Shown: positions 1 to 8,089, counted from the stretch's first letter. The stretch is 22,952 nucleotides of DNA from Chloroflexota bacterium (GCA_029265085.1 JAJUJY010000063.1:1-22952), one strand, 5' to 3'. Notes: generated from the sequence alone by a model not told the origin. Numbers and translations are program-made.

Positions 1-370
1 CAAAGGGGAAATGCCCCACCATGACCACATTTTTCCCAGCGCCGCGCTGCACCAATAAATCACTGGCATTCACTTCAACAGCCTGTGAAGCATCCACTTC
101 CAACGCTGAATTATAAGCAGCCAAACCAATGCTGGCCTCCAATAAATTATCGGAGCGTACCCATTCGGCCAGGGATTGCGTTGATTTCAAATGCAGAGAA
201 CCGACATCACGAACCCGTTGGGCATGTGCCAATCCATCGTGCGTAAAACTGGCAGCCAGTCCGCAGGCCAGCGAACAAACCGCCGTCCAATGAACCCCTG
301 TGACAATTTCGCGAATCGGAATATCTGCCGCGGGCAATAATGCCAAAAGATCGTCGTATAACCCCATCAT
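1..370 (-). CDS. DUF4213/DUF364-type protein, N-terminal part (C-terminus off window)
   Basis: This gene is cut by the left edge; 123 residues are visible and no stop is reached. The product begins MMGLYDDLLALLP and contains a GVHWTAVCS...CGLA stretch, then N-V-V-M-V-G-H-F-P-F at the edge. That order matches proteins with an N-terminal DUF4213 (enolase-N-like) domain leading into a DUF364 domain, where the VGHFPF segment opens the second domain. DUF364 proteins have been suggested to chelate heavy metals, but the function is not firmly established. Two ATG codons lie in tandem at the start. A purine-rich AGAGGTG just upstream supports the first one, at 370. It diverges from the antiporter gene at 480 across 109 bases. 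The family call is from remembered motifs, so it is good but not certain. Confidence 0.8.
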   Translation of the reverse strand, partial: MMGLYDDLLALLPAADIPIREIVTGVHWTAVCSLACGLAASFTHDGLAHAQRVRDVGSLHLKSTQSLAEWVRSDNLLEASIGLAAYNSALEVDASQAVEVNASDLLVQRGAGKNVVMVGHFPF

Positions 371-441
371 GCACCTCTCTAAGCTGCGTAGGTCTTCTCA
401 TTATACTCGACCGGCCAGACTAAGAAATTGGATATATTCGG

Positions 442-475
442 TATAATCAAATTGAATTAAAGGACATTAAGGAGG
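442..475 (+). promoter_or_regulatory. Putative -10 box and strong ribosome binding site for the antiporter gene
   Basis: A perfect TATAAT lies at 442-447. It would start a transcript near 454, giving a leader of about 26 bases. No convincing -35 hexamer lies 16-18 bases upstream, so the promoter call is weak. AAGGAGGT at 468-475 is a near-perfect Shine-Dalgarno sequence placed five bases before the ATG at 480, and it fixes that start. Confidence 0.5.
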
Positions 476-479
476 TAAC

Positions 480-2261
480 ATGACCGAAGAGACTTTAATC
501 CAACTGGCAGCCATCATCGTAATTGGTATCCTCGGCCAATGGATTGGATGGCGAATCCATTTACCTGCTATTCTACTCCTGCTGCTTTTTGGAATCCTGG
601 CAGGGCCTGTAACCGGGTTTATTCAGCCGGATCACGTCCTGGGTGATTTGCTTTTTCCAATTGTATCTTTATCAGTGGCACTCATCCTGTTTGAAGGCGG
701 GCTTTCATTACGAATCAGCGAACTGCGTACGGTCGGAAGGTCGGTGCGCAATCTTGTCACGCTTGGTGCGTTGGTTGTTTGGATCATCGCATCTGCCTCA
801 GCCTATTTCTTGCTGGGTTTAAATTTACCCCTGGCTATCCTGCTTGGCGCGATTCTGATCGTTAGCGGCCCTACGGTAGTTCTTCCACTATTACTGCATG
901 TACGTCCAACGGCAAAAGTCAGTTCAATTCTCAAATGGGAAGGGATTGTCATTGATCCCATCGGTGCTACGCTGGCGGTCTTAGTATTTGAAGCGATCAT
1001 TTCAGGAGAACCACAGGCAGCAGCCAGCCACATCGCCATTGGAATCTTGAAAACCACTTTGGTTGGCGGTTTCATCGGCGCTGCCGGAGCCTGGTTAATG
1101 ATTGCCTTAATGCGGCGCGACCGCATTCCGGAATATCTTCAAAACCCGGTGGCATTAATTTTGGTCATTGGCTTATTTACTCTCTCTAATATGCTCCAGT
1201 CCGAATCCGGTTTATTGACCGTTACGGTGATGGGTATCGTACTTGCCAATCAAAAACGGGTGGATATTCGCCATATTGTTGAGTTCAAGGAAAATTTGCG
1301 GATTTTGCTGCTTTCGGGCTTATTCATTATCCTTGCAGCCCGAATCAACATGAGCGAATTGACCGCAGAGCTTACACTGGGCGATTTTGCCTTTGTCGGG
1401 GTTTTAATTTTGATCGCAAGGCCGTTAAGTGTACTGGTATCCACTTCCGGAAACGGATTATCCCTACGGGAACGCGGGTTCCTCGCCTGGATGGCTCCCC
1501 GCGGAATTGTGGCTGCTTCGGTTGCATCCGTTTTTGCCTTTCGACTGGCAGAGTCCGGAATTCCACAGGCTGAAAGACTGGTACCGATTACATTCCTGGT
1601 CATCATTGCCTCAGTTACACTCTATGGGCTGACCTCTCGGCCTGTAGCCCGGTGGTTAAAAGTAGCACAGACCAAGCCGCAAGGCGTATTGATTCTGGGC
1701 GGTCATGATTGGGCTGTTGCGCTGGCAGAGGCTTTACAAAAAGAAGGCTTCAAAACACGGCTAGTTGACACAAACTGGGCACATGTTTTTGCAGCCCGCC
1801 AAATAAATATGGATATTTATCACGGCAATATTTTATCGGAAGAATTCTTAAATGAAACTGGTCTGGAGGACCTGGGACGCTTAATTGCAATCACATCGAA
1901 TGACGAGGTAAATTCATTAGCCACATTACGTTTCAGCGAATATTTTGGAAAAAAAGAGGTTTATCAGCTTTCCTGCACAACCGAAGGGGCTGTCTCAGCC
2001 GAACTTCGCGGCCGAATCTTATTTGCACCACGCGCTACCTATGATGAAATTTCGCGGCTTTACAACCTGCCATCTGAAATTATCACTTTCGCGATTCCTT
2101 CACAACAGAAGTTTAACGAACTGCGCAGCCAATACGACAATCGCTGGCTGCCGCTTTTCCAGGTGTCCGAGGAAGGGCAATTGCAGATACTGACCAGTGA
2201 CGGAGGGATTACTCCGCGTGCCGGCCAAAAACTGATAGCCATGGTTGCGCCAACCAGTTAA
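480..2261 (+). CDS. CPA1-family cation/proton antiporter with C-terminal RCK (TrkA-N) domain
   Basis: This 593-residue membrane protein should exchange Na+ or K+ for H+ across the cytoplasmic membrane. Residues 1 to about 390 form the multi-helix exchanger domain (PF00999). Visible family signatures are LFEGGLSLR (about 70-78), GPTVV (130-134), the EGIVIDPIGA segment holding Asp159 in the ion-binding region, and WMAPRGIVAASVA. Residues from about 400 form a Rossmann-like TrkA-N domain starting GVLILGGHDWA, followed by VDTNW and ITSNDEVN. This domain would bind a nucleotide and gate the exchanger. A C-terminal segment from about 540 resembles a TrkA-C or similar ligand module. The length suits an exchanger fused to an RCK domain. 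Its stop lies six bases from the stop of the converging DUF389 gene. Whether Na+ or K+ is carried cannot be read from the sequence. Confidence 0.92.
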   Translation: MTEETLIQLAAIIVIGILGQWIGWRIHLPAILLLLLFGILAGPVTGFIQPDHVLGDLLFPIVSLSVALILFEGGLSLRISELRTVGRSVRNLVTLGALVVWIIASASAYFLLGLNLPLAILLGAILIVSGPTVVLPLLLHVRPTAKVSSILKWEGIVIDPIGATLAVLVFEAIISGEPQAAASHIAIGILKTTLVGGFIGAAGAWLMIALMRRDRIPEYLQNPVALILVIGLFTLSNMLQSESGLLTVTVMGIVLANQKRVDIRHIVEFKENLRILLLSGLFIILAARINMSELTAELTLGDFAFVGVLILIARPLSVLVSTSGNGLSLRERGFLAWMAPRGIVAASVASVFAFRLAESGIPQAERLVPITFLVIIASVTLYGLTSRPVARWLKVAQTKPQGVLILGGHDWAVALAEALQKEGFKTRLVDTNWAHVFAARQINMDIYHGNILSEEFLNETGLEDLGRLIAITSNDEVNSLATLRFSEYFGKKEVYQLSCTTEGAVSAELRGRILFAPRATYDEISRLYNLPSEIITFAIPSQQKFNELRSQYDNRWLPLFQVSEEGQLQILTSDGGITPRAGQKLIAMVAPTS

Positions 2262-2267
2262 ACATTC

Positions 2268-3632
2268 TTATGGACGGATAACAATTTGCTTTGCCAGTAC
2301 CCATCCCTGGCGCCCAAGCAAATCACGCACTTCAATCCACTCAACGCCGCGCAAAGTCTGGCGTTGGTACAAAAGCAATACTGGCGCACCTTCAGACACA
2401 AAGCAGACAATCTTTCCACCCGGCATATCCCGGATGACCGCACCCAGGCCGTCGGGGCTGGCAATATAAGCTGTCACAGGTGTAGCGGTAGGAGTAGCTG
2501 TTGGGGTTTCTGTAACCGTAGGGGTAATTGTAGGAGTGGGCAACTGTGTTGGTGTGTTTGTAATTGTCGGTGTTGGAGATTGGCTTGGCCCGGCAGTTGG
2601 GGTAAAGGTCAATGTTGGCGGAATTAACGGATCTAAGCGCGTGGACGGCACAACCAGCAGTTGCAATTCAACCGTTTGCTGCAAACGGCCAGCAATCTCT
2701 TTTTGCAGCTCGACCACCTGCTCATAGGTCGGTTGGCGCTGAGACCGGATCGTAATTTCGACCTGCAATGTGTCTGCCTGCTGGATCGACTGAATATCCA
2801 CCAAATGGATGCTGTCCAATTCTTGTATGGTCGCTGCTCGAATCGTTTCGCGGATTACCTGCTCCCGACGGGCCTGATTAACAAATTGAACCGTAGATAC
2901 AGCTAACGGGATCAATAAAATCAACACCAAAATTGCCGAAACCAACAGGCTCCGGGGAACCTTGTTAAACACCCGACCTTGATTAAGGGGACGAAACCCC
3001 AGCGAGACAAAAATAATAATTCCTCCAAAGGAAATTGCCGCAAAGTTAGAAAGAAACAACAGCAGCGCCCCTGAAGCAATCCCCCAATCTCCCAGGGAAA
3101 TCCCAATCCCCACCGTGCAAAGAGGCGGCATTAACGCCGTAGCAATCGCCACTCCGGGCAAGGCAGCCGAAAGATGCGGTTGAGCCAGGGCATACGCCGC
3201 CGCTGCGCCACCTGCCAGTGCAATCATTAAATCAAATGGATTGGGGTGTGTGCGAGCCAACACTTCGCTGGGAATGCCGGCCAACATACCAAACGGCAGG
3301 ATCCGTGAAACCCAGGCCAATAAAGAGGCCAGCGATACCGCTAGCAAGGCACCTTCCAACAAGGCCACGACAGAACGCCGGTACATGTTTTCCTTACCGG
3401 CAACGGATGCCAGTGAAAGCCCCAAAATGGGGGACATCAATGGAGCAATAAGCATCGCTCCAATAATTACTGCGGCAGAATTTGTGACTAAACCAAAAGT
3501 GGCAATCAGAGCCGAAAGCACCACCAACAAAAAAAAGTCAAAGGTCGGGGAAGCAGCCTGGCTTAATTCTTCCATTACCTCTACGCGCCGTTCAGGCGAA
3601 AGCGGCCGAAACCAATAGCGGCTGGTTTGCAT
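2268..3632 (-). CDS. DUF389 membrane protein fused to a Thr/Pro linker and SH3b-like domain
   Basis: This 454-residue protein begins with a DUF389 (TIGR00341-type) core of about six membrane helices in residues 30-240. The signature N-S-A-A-V-I-I-G-A-M-L-I-A-P-L-M-S-P-I is visible near residues 52-70. It continues into a soluble alpha/beta region (about 250-335) and a Thr/Pro/Ser-rich linker (about 336-380). The last 70-odd residues (VIRDMPGGKIV...VEWIEVRD..GRQGWV) look like a bacterial SH3 domain. DUF389 proteins are membrane proteins of unknown biochemical role. The SH3b-type tail is an unusual addition and implies that the C-terminus lies outside the membrane. The start is backed by GGGGAGGT seven bases upstream. 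It is the third gene of the minus operon, 57 bases after the cation exchanger. Confidence 0.88.
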   Translation of the reverse strand: MQTSRYWFRPLSPERRVEVMEELSQAASPTFDFFLLVVLSALIATFGLVTNSAAVIIGAMLIAPLMSPILGLSLASVAGKENMYRRSVVALLEGALLAVSLASLLAWVSRILPFGMLAGIPSEVLARTHPNPFDLMIALAGGAAAAYALAQPHLSAALPGVAIATALMPPLCTVGIGISLGDWGIASGALLLFLSNFAAISFGGIIIFVSLGFRPLNQGRVFNKVPRSLLVSAILVLILLIPLAVSTVQFVNQARREQVIRETIRAATIQELDSIHLVDIQSIQQADTLQVEITIRSQRQPTYEQVVELQKEIAGRLQQTVELQLLVVPSTRLDPLIPPTLTFTPTAGPSQSPTPTITNTPTQLPTPTITPTVTETPTATPTATPVTAYIASPDGLGAVIRDMPGGKIVCFVSEGAPVLLLYQRQTLRGVEWIEVRDLLGRQGWVLAKQIVIRP

Positions 3633-3689
3633 TGATTAACCTCCCCGAGACTAGATTTTCATATCCATATTGACATAATCAGACGGCTT

Positions 3690-4673
3690 TCAAGAAATAC
3701 CCCGTGAGAATAAGAGCCACATCCCGGCAAAATAGGTCAAAATCAACAAAAGCGCATCCACCTCAACCAGCAAAAATCTTCGCTCAATCCTGGCAACATT
3801 CCCAATGAGAGCCATGCCGGTCATAATTAAACCCAACATACCCACCAATACAAACGAAGGATCAATAACGCCCAAAAAGCGTCCTTGCGTATAAAACACA
3901 TCGGTCAAACCCAATGCAAAGATATTAAACATATTGCTGCCAAACAGGTTGCCAATGGCCATATCATCTGCACCCAGGCGCGCTGCCGCAATGGTAGTTA
4001 CCAGTTCAGGCAAAGAGGTTACCAACGCCACCAGCGTAGTACCGATAAATGTTGTGCCCAAACCGGTCATATCTGCTATGGCTACGCTGCTGCGCACTAA
4101 AATCGGCGTAATGTAGATCAGTGCACCGGCAGCCACCAAAAAGCCAAATATGGCTGTCCCTAAACTCGGGGTTCCTTCCGGTATTTCTGGTTTTTGGGCA
4201 CTCGAAACCGCCGGTCCATTTTTTTGCAGCAGCCGGACCGCAACCACATAGCCGAGCAGGATGATCATGCTGTCCATGCCAACCCAACCGATTTTTACAT
4301 CAATGTCTGCCAGAATAAAAAAAACAGCCAGGCCAATCAAAAAAGTGGCAATACTGCCCGATAAAGCATGTTTTAACGCTGCTTTACGCAAGATGCGCTG
4401 ACGATTATGAAGAATATCCAAAATCGCCAGCACAAACATATTAAACATATTGCTGCCCAACAAATTTCCGGCGGCCAGGTTCGGCACCCCCTGGGCAAGC
4501 GAATTAATGGTGGTCAGCAATTCAGGCAGCGAGGTAACCCCGGCCATCAACAATGTTCCCACAAACATGCCCCCCAAGCCGGTGCGCAGCGCGAGAACAT
4601 CACCGTATTCCGCCAGCCGAATTGCCGCCAGGACAATCACAAACGAACTTAATGCAAACATGAACCAAATCAT
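3690..4673 (-). CDS. CaCA-family Na+(H+)/Ca2+-type cation exchanger
   Basis: This 327-residue integral membrane protein belongs to the calcium/cation antiporter superfamily (YrbG-like). It shows the two inverted alpha repeats. Alpha-1 has T-S-L-P-E-L-L-T-T (Glu51) followed by A-A-G-N-L-L-G-S-N-M-F-N. Alpha-2 has T-S-L-P-E-L-V-T-T (Glu223) followed by A-I-G-N-L-F-G-S-N-M-F-N. The two glutamates are the expected ion ligands. The position that is Asp in the archaeal NCX_Mj exchanger is Asn250 here, a common variant in YrbG-like proteins. About ten membrane helices are evident. Its ATG overlaps the stop of the PII-like gene in an ATGA at 4670-4673, implying translational coupling. The transported ion could be Ca2+ or another cation. 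Confidence 0.9.
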   Translation of the reverse strand: MIWFMFALSSFVIVLAAIRLAEYGDVLALRTGLGGMFVGTLLMAGVTSLPELLTTINSLAQGVPNLAAGNLLGSNMFNMFVLAILDILHNRQRILRKAALKHALSGSIATFLIGLAVFFILADIDVKIGWVGMDSMIILLGYVVAVRLLQKNGPAVSSAQKPEIPEGTPSLGTAIFGFLVAAGALIYITPILVRSSVAIADMTGLGTTFIGTTLVALVTSLPELVTTIAAARLGADDMAIGNLFGSNMFNIFALGLTDVFYTQGRFLGVIDPSFVLVGMLGLIMTGMALIGNVARIERRFLLVEVDALLLILTYFAGMWLLFSRGIS

Positions 4674-5041
4674 GAACCGCTCCCCGATTGAAAGCCGCTG
4701 TTATTCTTGGGAACCCCTTTAACAACCGTCAAAGGCCAGGAACTGAACACGCCCGTATTCGGATTTTCCAGGCCGCCAACCAATGCTTCCGTTGCTTCCA
4801 GGCAGCGAGATACAATCTGTTCATTTTCCACAATCGCCATTAATGTGTAATGCCCAACTTCTTCCCTTGAGCCAAGCGTCCCAAACATATAACGCATTGG
4901 AATGGATTGCTTTGCCTTCCGGCGGCGCTGAAAACCTGTGCTTTCGATGATGGTCGCACCGGTTACACCTACCTTCTCCCATGCATCCAATAGATCATCC
5001 AGACGTTCCGGATCATTTAACACAAACCATATCATATACAT
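4670..5041 (-). CDS. PII-like signalling protein
   Basis: This small soluble protein of 123 residues has the beta-alpha-beta pattern of the PII/CutA-like ferredoxin fold. It opens MYMIWFVLNDPERLDDLLDA, continues G-V-T-G-A-T-I-I-E-S-T-G-F (beta 2), and then has a basic loop QRRRKAKQ where PII proteins carry the T-loop. The end, NPNTGVFSSWPLTVVKGV, resembles the TGI..LPV..V.G ending of other PII-like proteins. PII homologues form trimers that bind ATP/ADP, cAMP or c-di-AMP and control transporters and enzymes. The ligand cannot be read here. The upstream GAGGAG, nine bases away, favours the ATG at 5041 over the one at 5035. The gene is first in a three-gene operon and overlaps the cation exchanger, so that exchanger is the likeliest partner (inference). 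Confidence 0.75.
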   Translation of the reverse strand: MYMIWFVLNDPERLDDLLDAWEKVGVTGATIIESTGFQRRRKAKQSIPMRYMFGTLGSREEVGHYTLMAIVENEQIVSRCLEATEALVGGLENPNTGVFSSWPLTVVKGVPKNNSGFQSGSGS

Positions 5042-5116
5042 AGTACTGTACTCCTCTCATAAACCGGCCGGGCCTGCTCCAAGAGCATCAACATATTGGT
5101 CTTTGTGCTATTTTTT

Positions 5117-5125
5117 ATTCTAACA
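5117..5125 (-). promoter_or_regulatory. Extended -10 promoter for the PII-like/exchanger/DUF389 operon
   Basis: Read on the minus strand this is TGT followed by TAGAAT, an extended -10 element one mismatch from consensus. The -35 region (about AAACTG) is poor, as is usual for extended -10 promoters. Transcription would start near 5110, giving a leader of about 70 bases to the PII-like start. Confidence 0.45.
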
Positions 5126-5263
5126 AATTTTTTATGGGGCAGTTTCCCAGGTGAATACAATTTCAATCGATATGGGTAAAAATCGGCAAAAACCGAAAAC
5201 AATGGACAAAAATATTGTAAACTAAAAGTAAGCCGTTTTTCCCCTATCACAAGGAATAAACCA

Positions 5264-5719
5264 ATGAACGTTCGCGATTGCATGAAAGTTAAAGTAATTT
5301 CGATTCGCGATGACCAATCGATCGGAGAGGCAGCCGTCTTATTCCGCCAATGGCATATCGGCACCCTTCCGGTGATTGATCCTTCAGGCAAATTGGTGGG
5401 ATTGGTTCGCCTGCGTAAGCTATTAAACCTGGTAATGCCAGACTTTGTCAGTCTGGTGGATCATTTTGAATTTGTACATGATTTTGGCGCATTGGAAATG
5501 CGCCAACCTGATCCAGACCAATTAAAAATGCCTGTCCTTGAAATCATGGATGAACCCATTTTCGTCCAGGCTGGCTCCGGGTTATTAAGAGCCGCCGCAT
5601 TGCTGCACCACCACGATCTGAAAGATCTACCCGTCGTTAACGAAGACGAATTGCTGGTTGGGCTGGTTTCCCATGTCGATCTGGGAGTAGCTTTAATGAA
5701 TAATTGGGTCTTAACCTGA
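5264..5719 (+). CDS. CBS-domain pair protein
   Basis: This 151-residue soluble protein has two CBS motifs forming one Bateman module. The first (about 1-58) has the typical sequence MNVRDCMKVKVISIRDD...AAVLFRQWHIGTLPVIDPSGKLVGLVRLRKLL. The second (about 90-150) has VLEIMDEPIFVQAGSGLLRAAALLHHHDLKDLPVVNE..LVGLVSHVDL. CBS pairs usually bind adenine nucleotides, and when next to transporters they often regulate them. No catalytic domain is attached. AAGGAA about nine bases before the ATG is an acceptable ribosome site. The gene is followed directly by the permease gene and is probably co-transcribed and co-functional with it. Confidence 0.88.
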   Translation: MNVRDCMKVKVISIRDDQSIGEAAVLFRQWHIGTLPVIDPSGKLVGLVRLRKLLNLVMPDFVSLVDHFEFVHDFGALEMRQPDPDQLKMPVLEIMDEPIFVQAGSGLLRAAALLHHHDLKDLPVVNEDELLVGLVSHVDLGVALMNNWVLT

Positions 5720-5727
5720 GTGCAAAC

Positions 5728-7026
5728 ATGATGCTGACGATACCCGCTGTTTTATCTTCCCTGGTATTTATCACCTGCCTGGTACTCATTTTCTCGGAAA
5801 AACTCAACCGGACCATTGCCGCCATTGCCGGGGCAGTCTTAATGATCATCATCGGTCTGATATTCGGGTTTTACACAGAGGAAGCTGCCTCTGCGACCAT
5901 TGACATTAACACGCTCAGTCTCTTGTTAGGCATGATGATTCTGGTCGCTTTGTTGGAGCCAACCGGGTTCTTTCAATACCTGGCAGTTTGGGTTGCGCGC
6001 CTCTCTCGCGGCCGCCCCATTCGGCTGCTTATTTTGTTGGGAACCGTAACTACCCTGATCTCAATGTTCCTGGATAATGTCACAACCGTTGTTTTGATTG
6101 CGCCGGTCACCATTTTGATCTGCGAAATTTTGGGCATCAGCCCACAACCGATGCTCATGGCAGAAGCATTGCTTTCAGATACCGGTGGTGTAGCGACCCT
6201 GGTTGGCGACCCGCCCAATGTAATTATTGCCTCCGCGGCAAATTTCTCATTTCTAGACTTTTTGACCCATTCATTACCGGTTGTGCTAATTGTCTGGCTG
6301 ATCGCTCTGGCTTTACTGCGATACCTCTTTCGTAAAGAACTGGCTGAAACGCCAGCCAATGCCGAAGCTGTCATGCAGTTAAACCCGCGTGAAGTATTAG
6401 AAGACAGAAAAACTGCCATTAAAGTGATTGCGGTCGTTGGCCTGGCAGTCCTGCTTTTCTTATTGGAAGAAATCCTGCACGTCCGGCCTGGGTTAATTGC
6501 CCTGGGGTGTTCCGCTCTGGCGTTGGTAATTGTTCGTCCAAACATTCAACAAACCTTAAAACACATCGAATGGGATGTGCTCTTGTTCTTTATTGCCCTG
6601 TTTGTCATGGTCGGCGGTTTAGAAGCAGCCGGAGTTTTACACGGACTGGCCCAACTCATTTTGCAATCCAGCACATTACCACCCGTTGTGCTTGGAATTG
6701 TGATCTTATGGGTGGTAGCCATCTTATCCGCCATTATTGACAATATTCCCATCACCATCGCATTAATTCCGGTGATCCTGGAATTAGGCAATGCCGGGTT
6801 CAATATTGCCCCACTCTGGTGGGCTTTGGCTTTTGGAGCAGGTTTTGGTGGAAACGGCACCATTATTGGATCTACCGCCAATGTGGTGGTAGTTTCGCTT
6901 TCGGAACGAACGCGCACCCCCATCACCCCTTCAGTATGGAATAAACGCGGCTTACCCGTCATGCTGGCAACCTGCACAGCTGCCAGTATTTTATACGTTG
7001 TGTTTTATCCGCTGCTATCGCGTTAG
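5728..7026 (+). CDS. ArsB/NhaD/CitM-superfamily membrane permease
   Basis: This integral membrane protein has about eleven helices in the ion-transporter superfamily that includes ArsB, NhaD and the citrate permeases. Characteristic stretches are F-L-D-N-V-T-T-V-V-L-I-A-P-V-T, S-D-T-G-G-V-A-T-L-V-G-D-P-P-N-V-I-I, S-A-I-I-D-N-I-P-I-T-I-A and G-N-G-T-I-I-G-S-T-A-N-V-V-V. The DNxxT and GDPPN elements are typical of the ArsB/P-protein branch. The substrate is not evident: no arsenic genes are nearby, and the neighbours point to Na+ or anion handling. A TTG at 5704 opens the same frame upstream but lacks a ribosome site. I chose the tandem ATG at 5728/5731, nine bases after the CBS stop, giving 432 residues. 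The two genes are almost certainly one operon. Confidence 0.85.
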   Translation: MMLTIPAVLSSLVFITCLVLIFSEKLNRTIAAIAGAVLMIIIGLIFGFYTEEAASATIDINTLSLLLGMMILVALLEPTGFFQYLAVWVARLSRGRPIRLLILLGTVTTLISMFLDNVTTVVLIAPVTILICEILGISPQPMLMAEALLSDTGGVATLVGDPPNVIIASAANFSFLDFLTHSLPVVLIVWLIALALLRYLFRKELAETPANAEAVMQLNPREVLEDRKTAIKVIAVVGLAVLLFLLEEILHVRPGLIALGCSALALVIVRPNIQQTLKHIEWDVLLFFIALFVMVGGLEAAGVLHGLAQLILQSSTLPPVVLGIVILWVVAILSAIIDNIPITIALIPVILELGNAGFNIAPLWWALAFGAGFGGNGTIIGSTANVVVVSLSERTRTPITPSVWNKRGLPVMLATCTAASILYVVFYPLLSR

Positions 7027-7076
7027 GATTTTGGGTACCCTCACACACCACGCCTGACTCCGCTATTTATAGCCTG

Positions 7077-7085
7077 TGCTATAAT
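7077..7085 (+). promoter_or_regulatory. Extended -10 promoter (TGC-TATAAT) for the epimerase gene
   Basis: TGCTATAAT is a perfect extended -10 element. The expected -35 region holds only CTGACT with too long a spacer, so the extended motif probably carries the promoter. The transcript would start near 7092, leaving about 62 bases of leader with no clear Shine-Dalgarno sequence before the ATG at 7154. Confidence 0.55.
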
Positions 7086-7153
7086 CCACATACTTGCGAA
7101 TTGCACCCCCATAAGGTGTACACATTTCAACAAACACCGGAATAAATAAACCT

Positions 7154-8089
7154 ATGCGCTTTCTTATCACCGGAGCAGCCGGTTTTTTAGGTTCTTCATT
7201 AGCAAATCGATTGATCCTAGAAGGTCATACTGTACGCGGCCTGGACGATTTATCCATTGGCGATCCATCAGCACTCTCACCCGAAGTGCATTTCACCCGC
7301 GGCGATATCAATGACCGGCCCAAACTCTGGACACTGCTGCAGGATGTGGACTGTGTGTACCATCTGGCAGCACGGGTTCTGGTGCCGGAATCTGTGATTT
7401 ACCCTAGAGAGTATAACCAGGTCAATGTCGGCGGTACCGTTACCCTCATGGAAGCCATGCGGGATGTGGGCGTACGCCGGGTGGTGTTAATTTCTTCCGG
7501 CGCAGTTTACGGCAACCAGCAAGAGCAGCCCGTCCGTGAGGATGCACGCCCTAATCCACGCTCGCCTTACGCAGTTTCCAAACTGGCAGCCGAGTATTAT
7601 GTTCACACGATTGGCGGCTTGTGGGGCATTGAAACCGTTGCCCTGCGGGTATTCAACGCGTACGGTCCGGGGCAGCATCTTCCCCCGGTACATGCGCCAG
7701 TTTTGCTCAACTTTTTACGCCAGGCCTTACAAAATGGCACGCTGGTCATCCACGGGGATGGTTCGCAAACGCGCGATTATGTCTATGTAGATGATGTGGT
7801 CTATGCCATGATTGCCGCTTCGACAGCCCCCGGCATCAACCAATCGATCATTAATGTTGGCAGCGGCCGCGAAACCAGCGTTCGCGATCTGGTTCGCATG
7901 GTGGTTTCTGTGACAGGAGCCAGCCCTGAGATCGTCTATAACCCGCGCAGTGACCAGGGACCTTCGCGCATGTGTGCCGATTTAACCCTGGCGGGAGAGA
8001 AACTGAACTACAAACCGCAAACCTCCCTGGAACAAGGAATCCGGCTGACCCTGGAACGTGATGCGCGCCTTCGGCCCAGATCCGGATAA
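7154..8089 (+). CDS. NAD-dependent epimerase/dehydratase (extended SDR, nucleotide-sugar type)
   Basis: This 311-residue cytoplasmic protein of the extended short-chain dehydrogenase family probably acts on a nucleotide sugar, for example as a UDP-glucose 4-epimerase-like enzyme. The N-terminus has the NAD-binding glycine motif G-A-A-G-F-L-G (7-13), then LDDLSIG, and H-L-A-A after the fourth strand. The catalytic serine region is VLISSGAVYG (about 111-120), and the active-site pair is Tyr139 and Lys143 in SPYAVSK. R-D-Y-V-Y-V-D-D and INVGSG follow in the usual places. The length is normal for the family. It has its own promoter and stands alone, so the pathway (cell-surface glycan or sugar interconversion) is inferred from the family only. 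Confidence 0.9.
   Translation: MRFLITGAAGFLGSSLANRLILEGHTVRGLDDLSIGDPSALSPEVHFTRGDINDRPKLWTLLQDVDCVYHLAARVLVPESVIYPREYNQVNVGGTVTLMEAMRDVGVRRVVLISSGAVYGNQQEQPVREDARPNPRSPYAVSKLAAEYYVHTIGGLWGIETVALRVFNAYGPGQHLPPVHAPVLLNFLRQALQNGTLVIHGDGSQTRDYVYVDDVVYAMIAASTAPGINQSIINVGSGRETSVRDLVRMVVSVTGASPEIVYNPRSDQGPSRMCADLTLAGEKLNYKPQTSLEQGIRLTLERDARLRPRSG

Noticed and set aside
1250..1606. Long open frame antisense to the antiporter gene
   Set aside because: Its translation shows no family features and it lies wholly inside a well-supported gene, so it is a shadow.
2470..2640. Tandem GTNGGNGT-like DNA repeats resembling a minisatellite; similar tracts at 10620-10700 and 22720-22860
   Set aside because: They lie in frame and encode Thr/Pro-rich linkers of three unrelated envelope proteins, so coding explains them; spacing is irregular and there are no CRISPR-like spacers.
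4670..5041. Shared MIWF start in the PII-like protein and the cation exchanger, suggesting a duplication
   Set aside because: Similarity stops after a few residues and the folds are unrelated (soluble ferredoxin-like versus membrane), so it is coincidence.
5182..5195. TCGG/CCGA hairpin with T-run on the minus strand, possible attenuator
   Set aside because: The stem is only four base pairs and it lies upstream of the predicted start of the PII-like transcript.
5704..5727. TTG start that would overlap the permease gene with the CBS gene
   Set aside because: No ribosome site at a proper distance; the tandem ATG at 5728/5731 is more plausible, although the overlap cannot be excluded.
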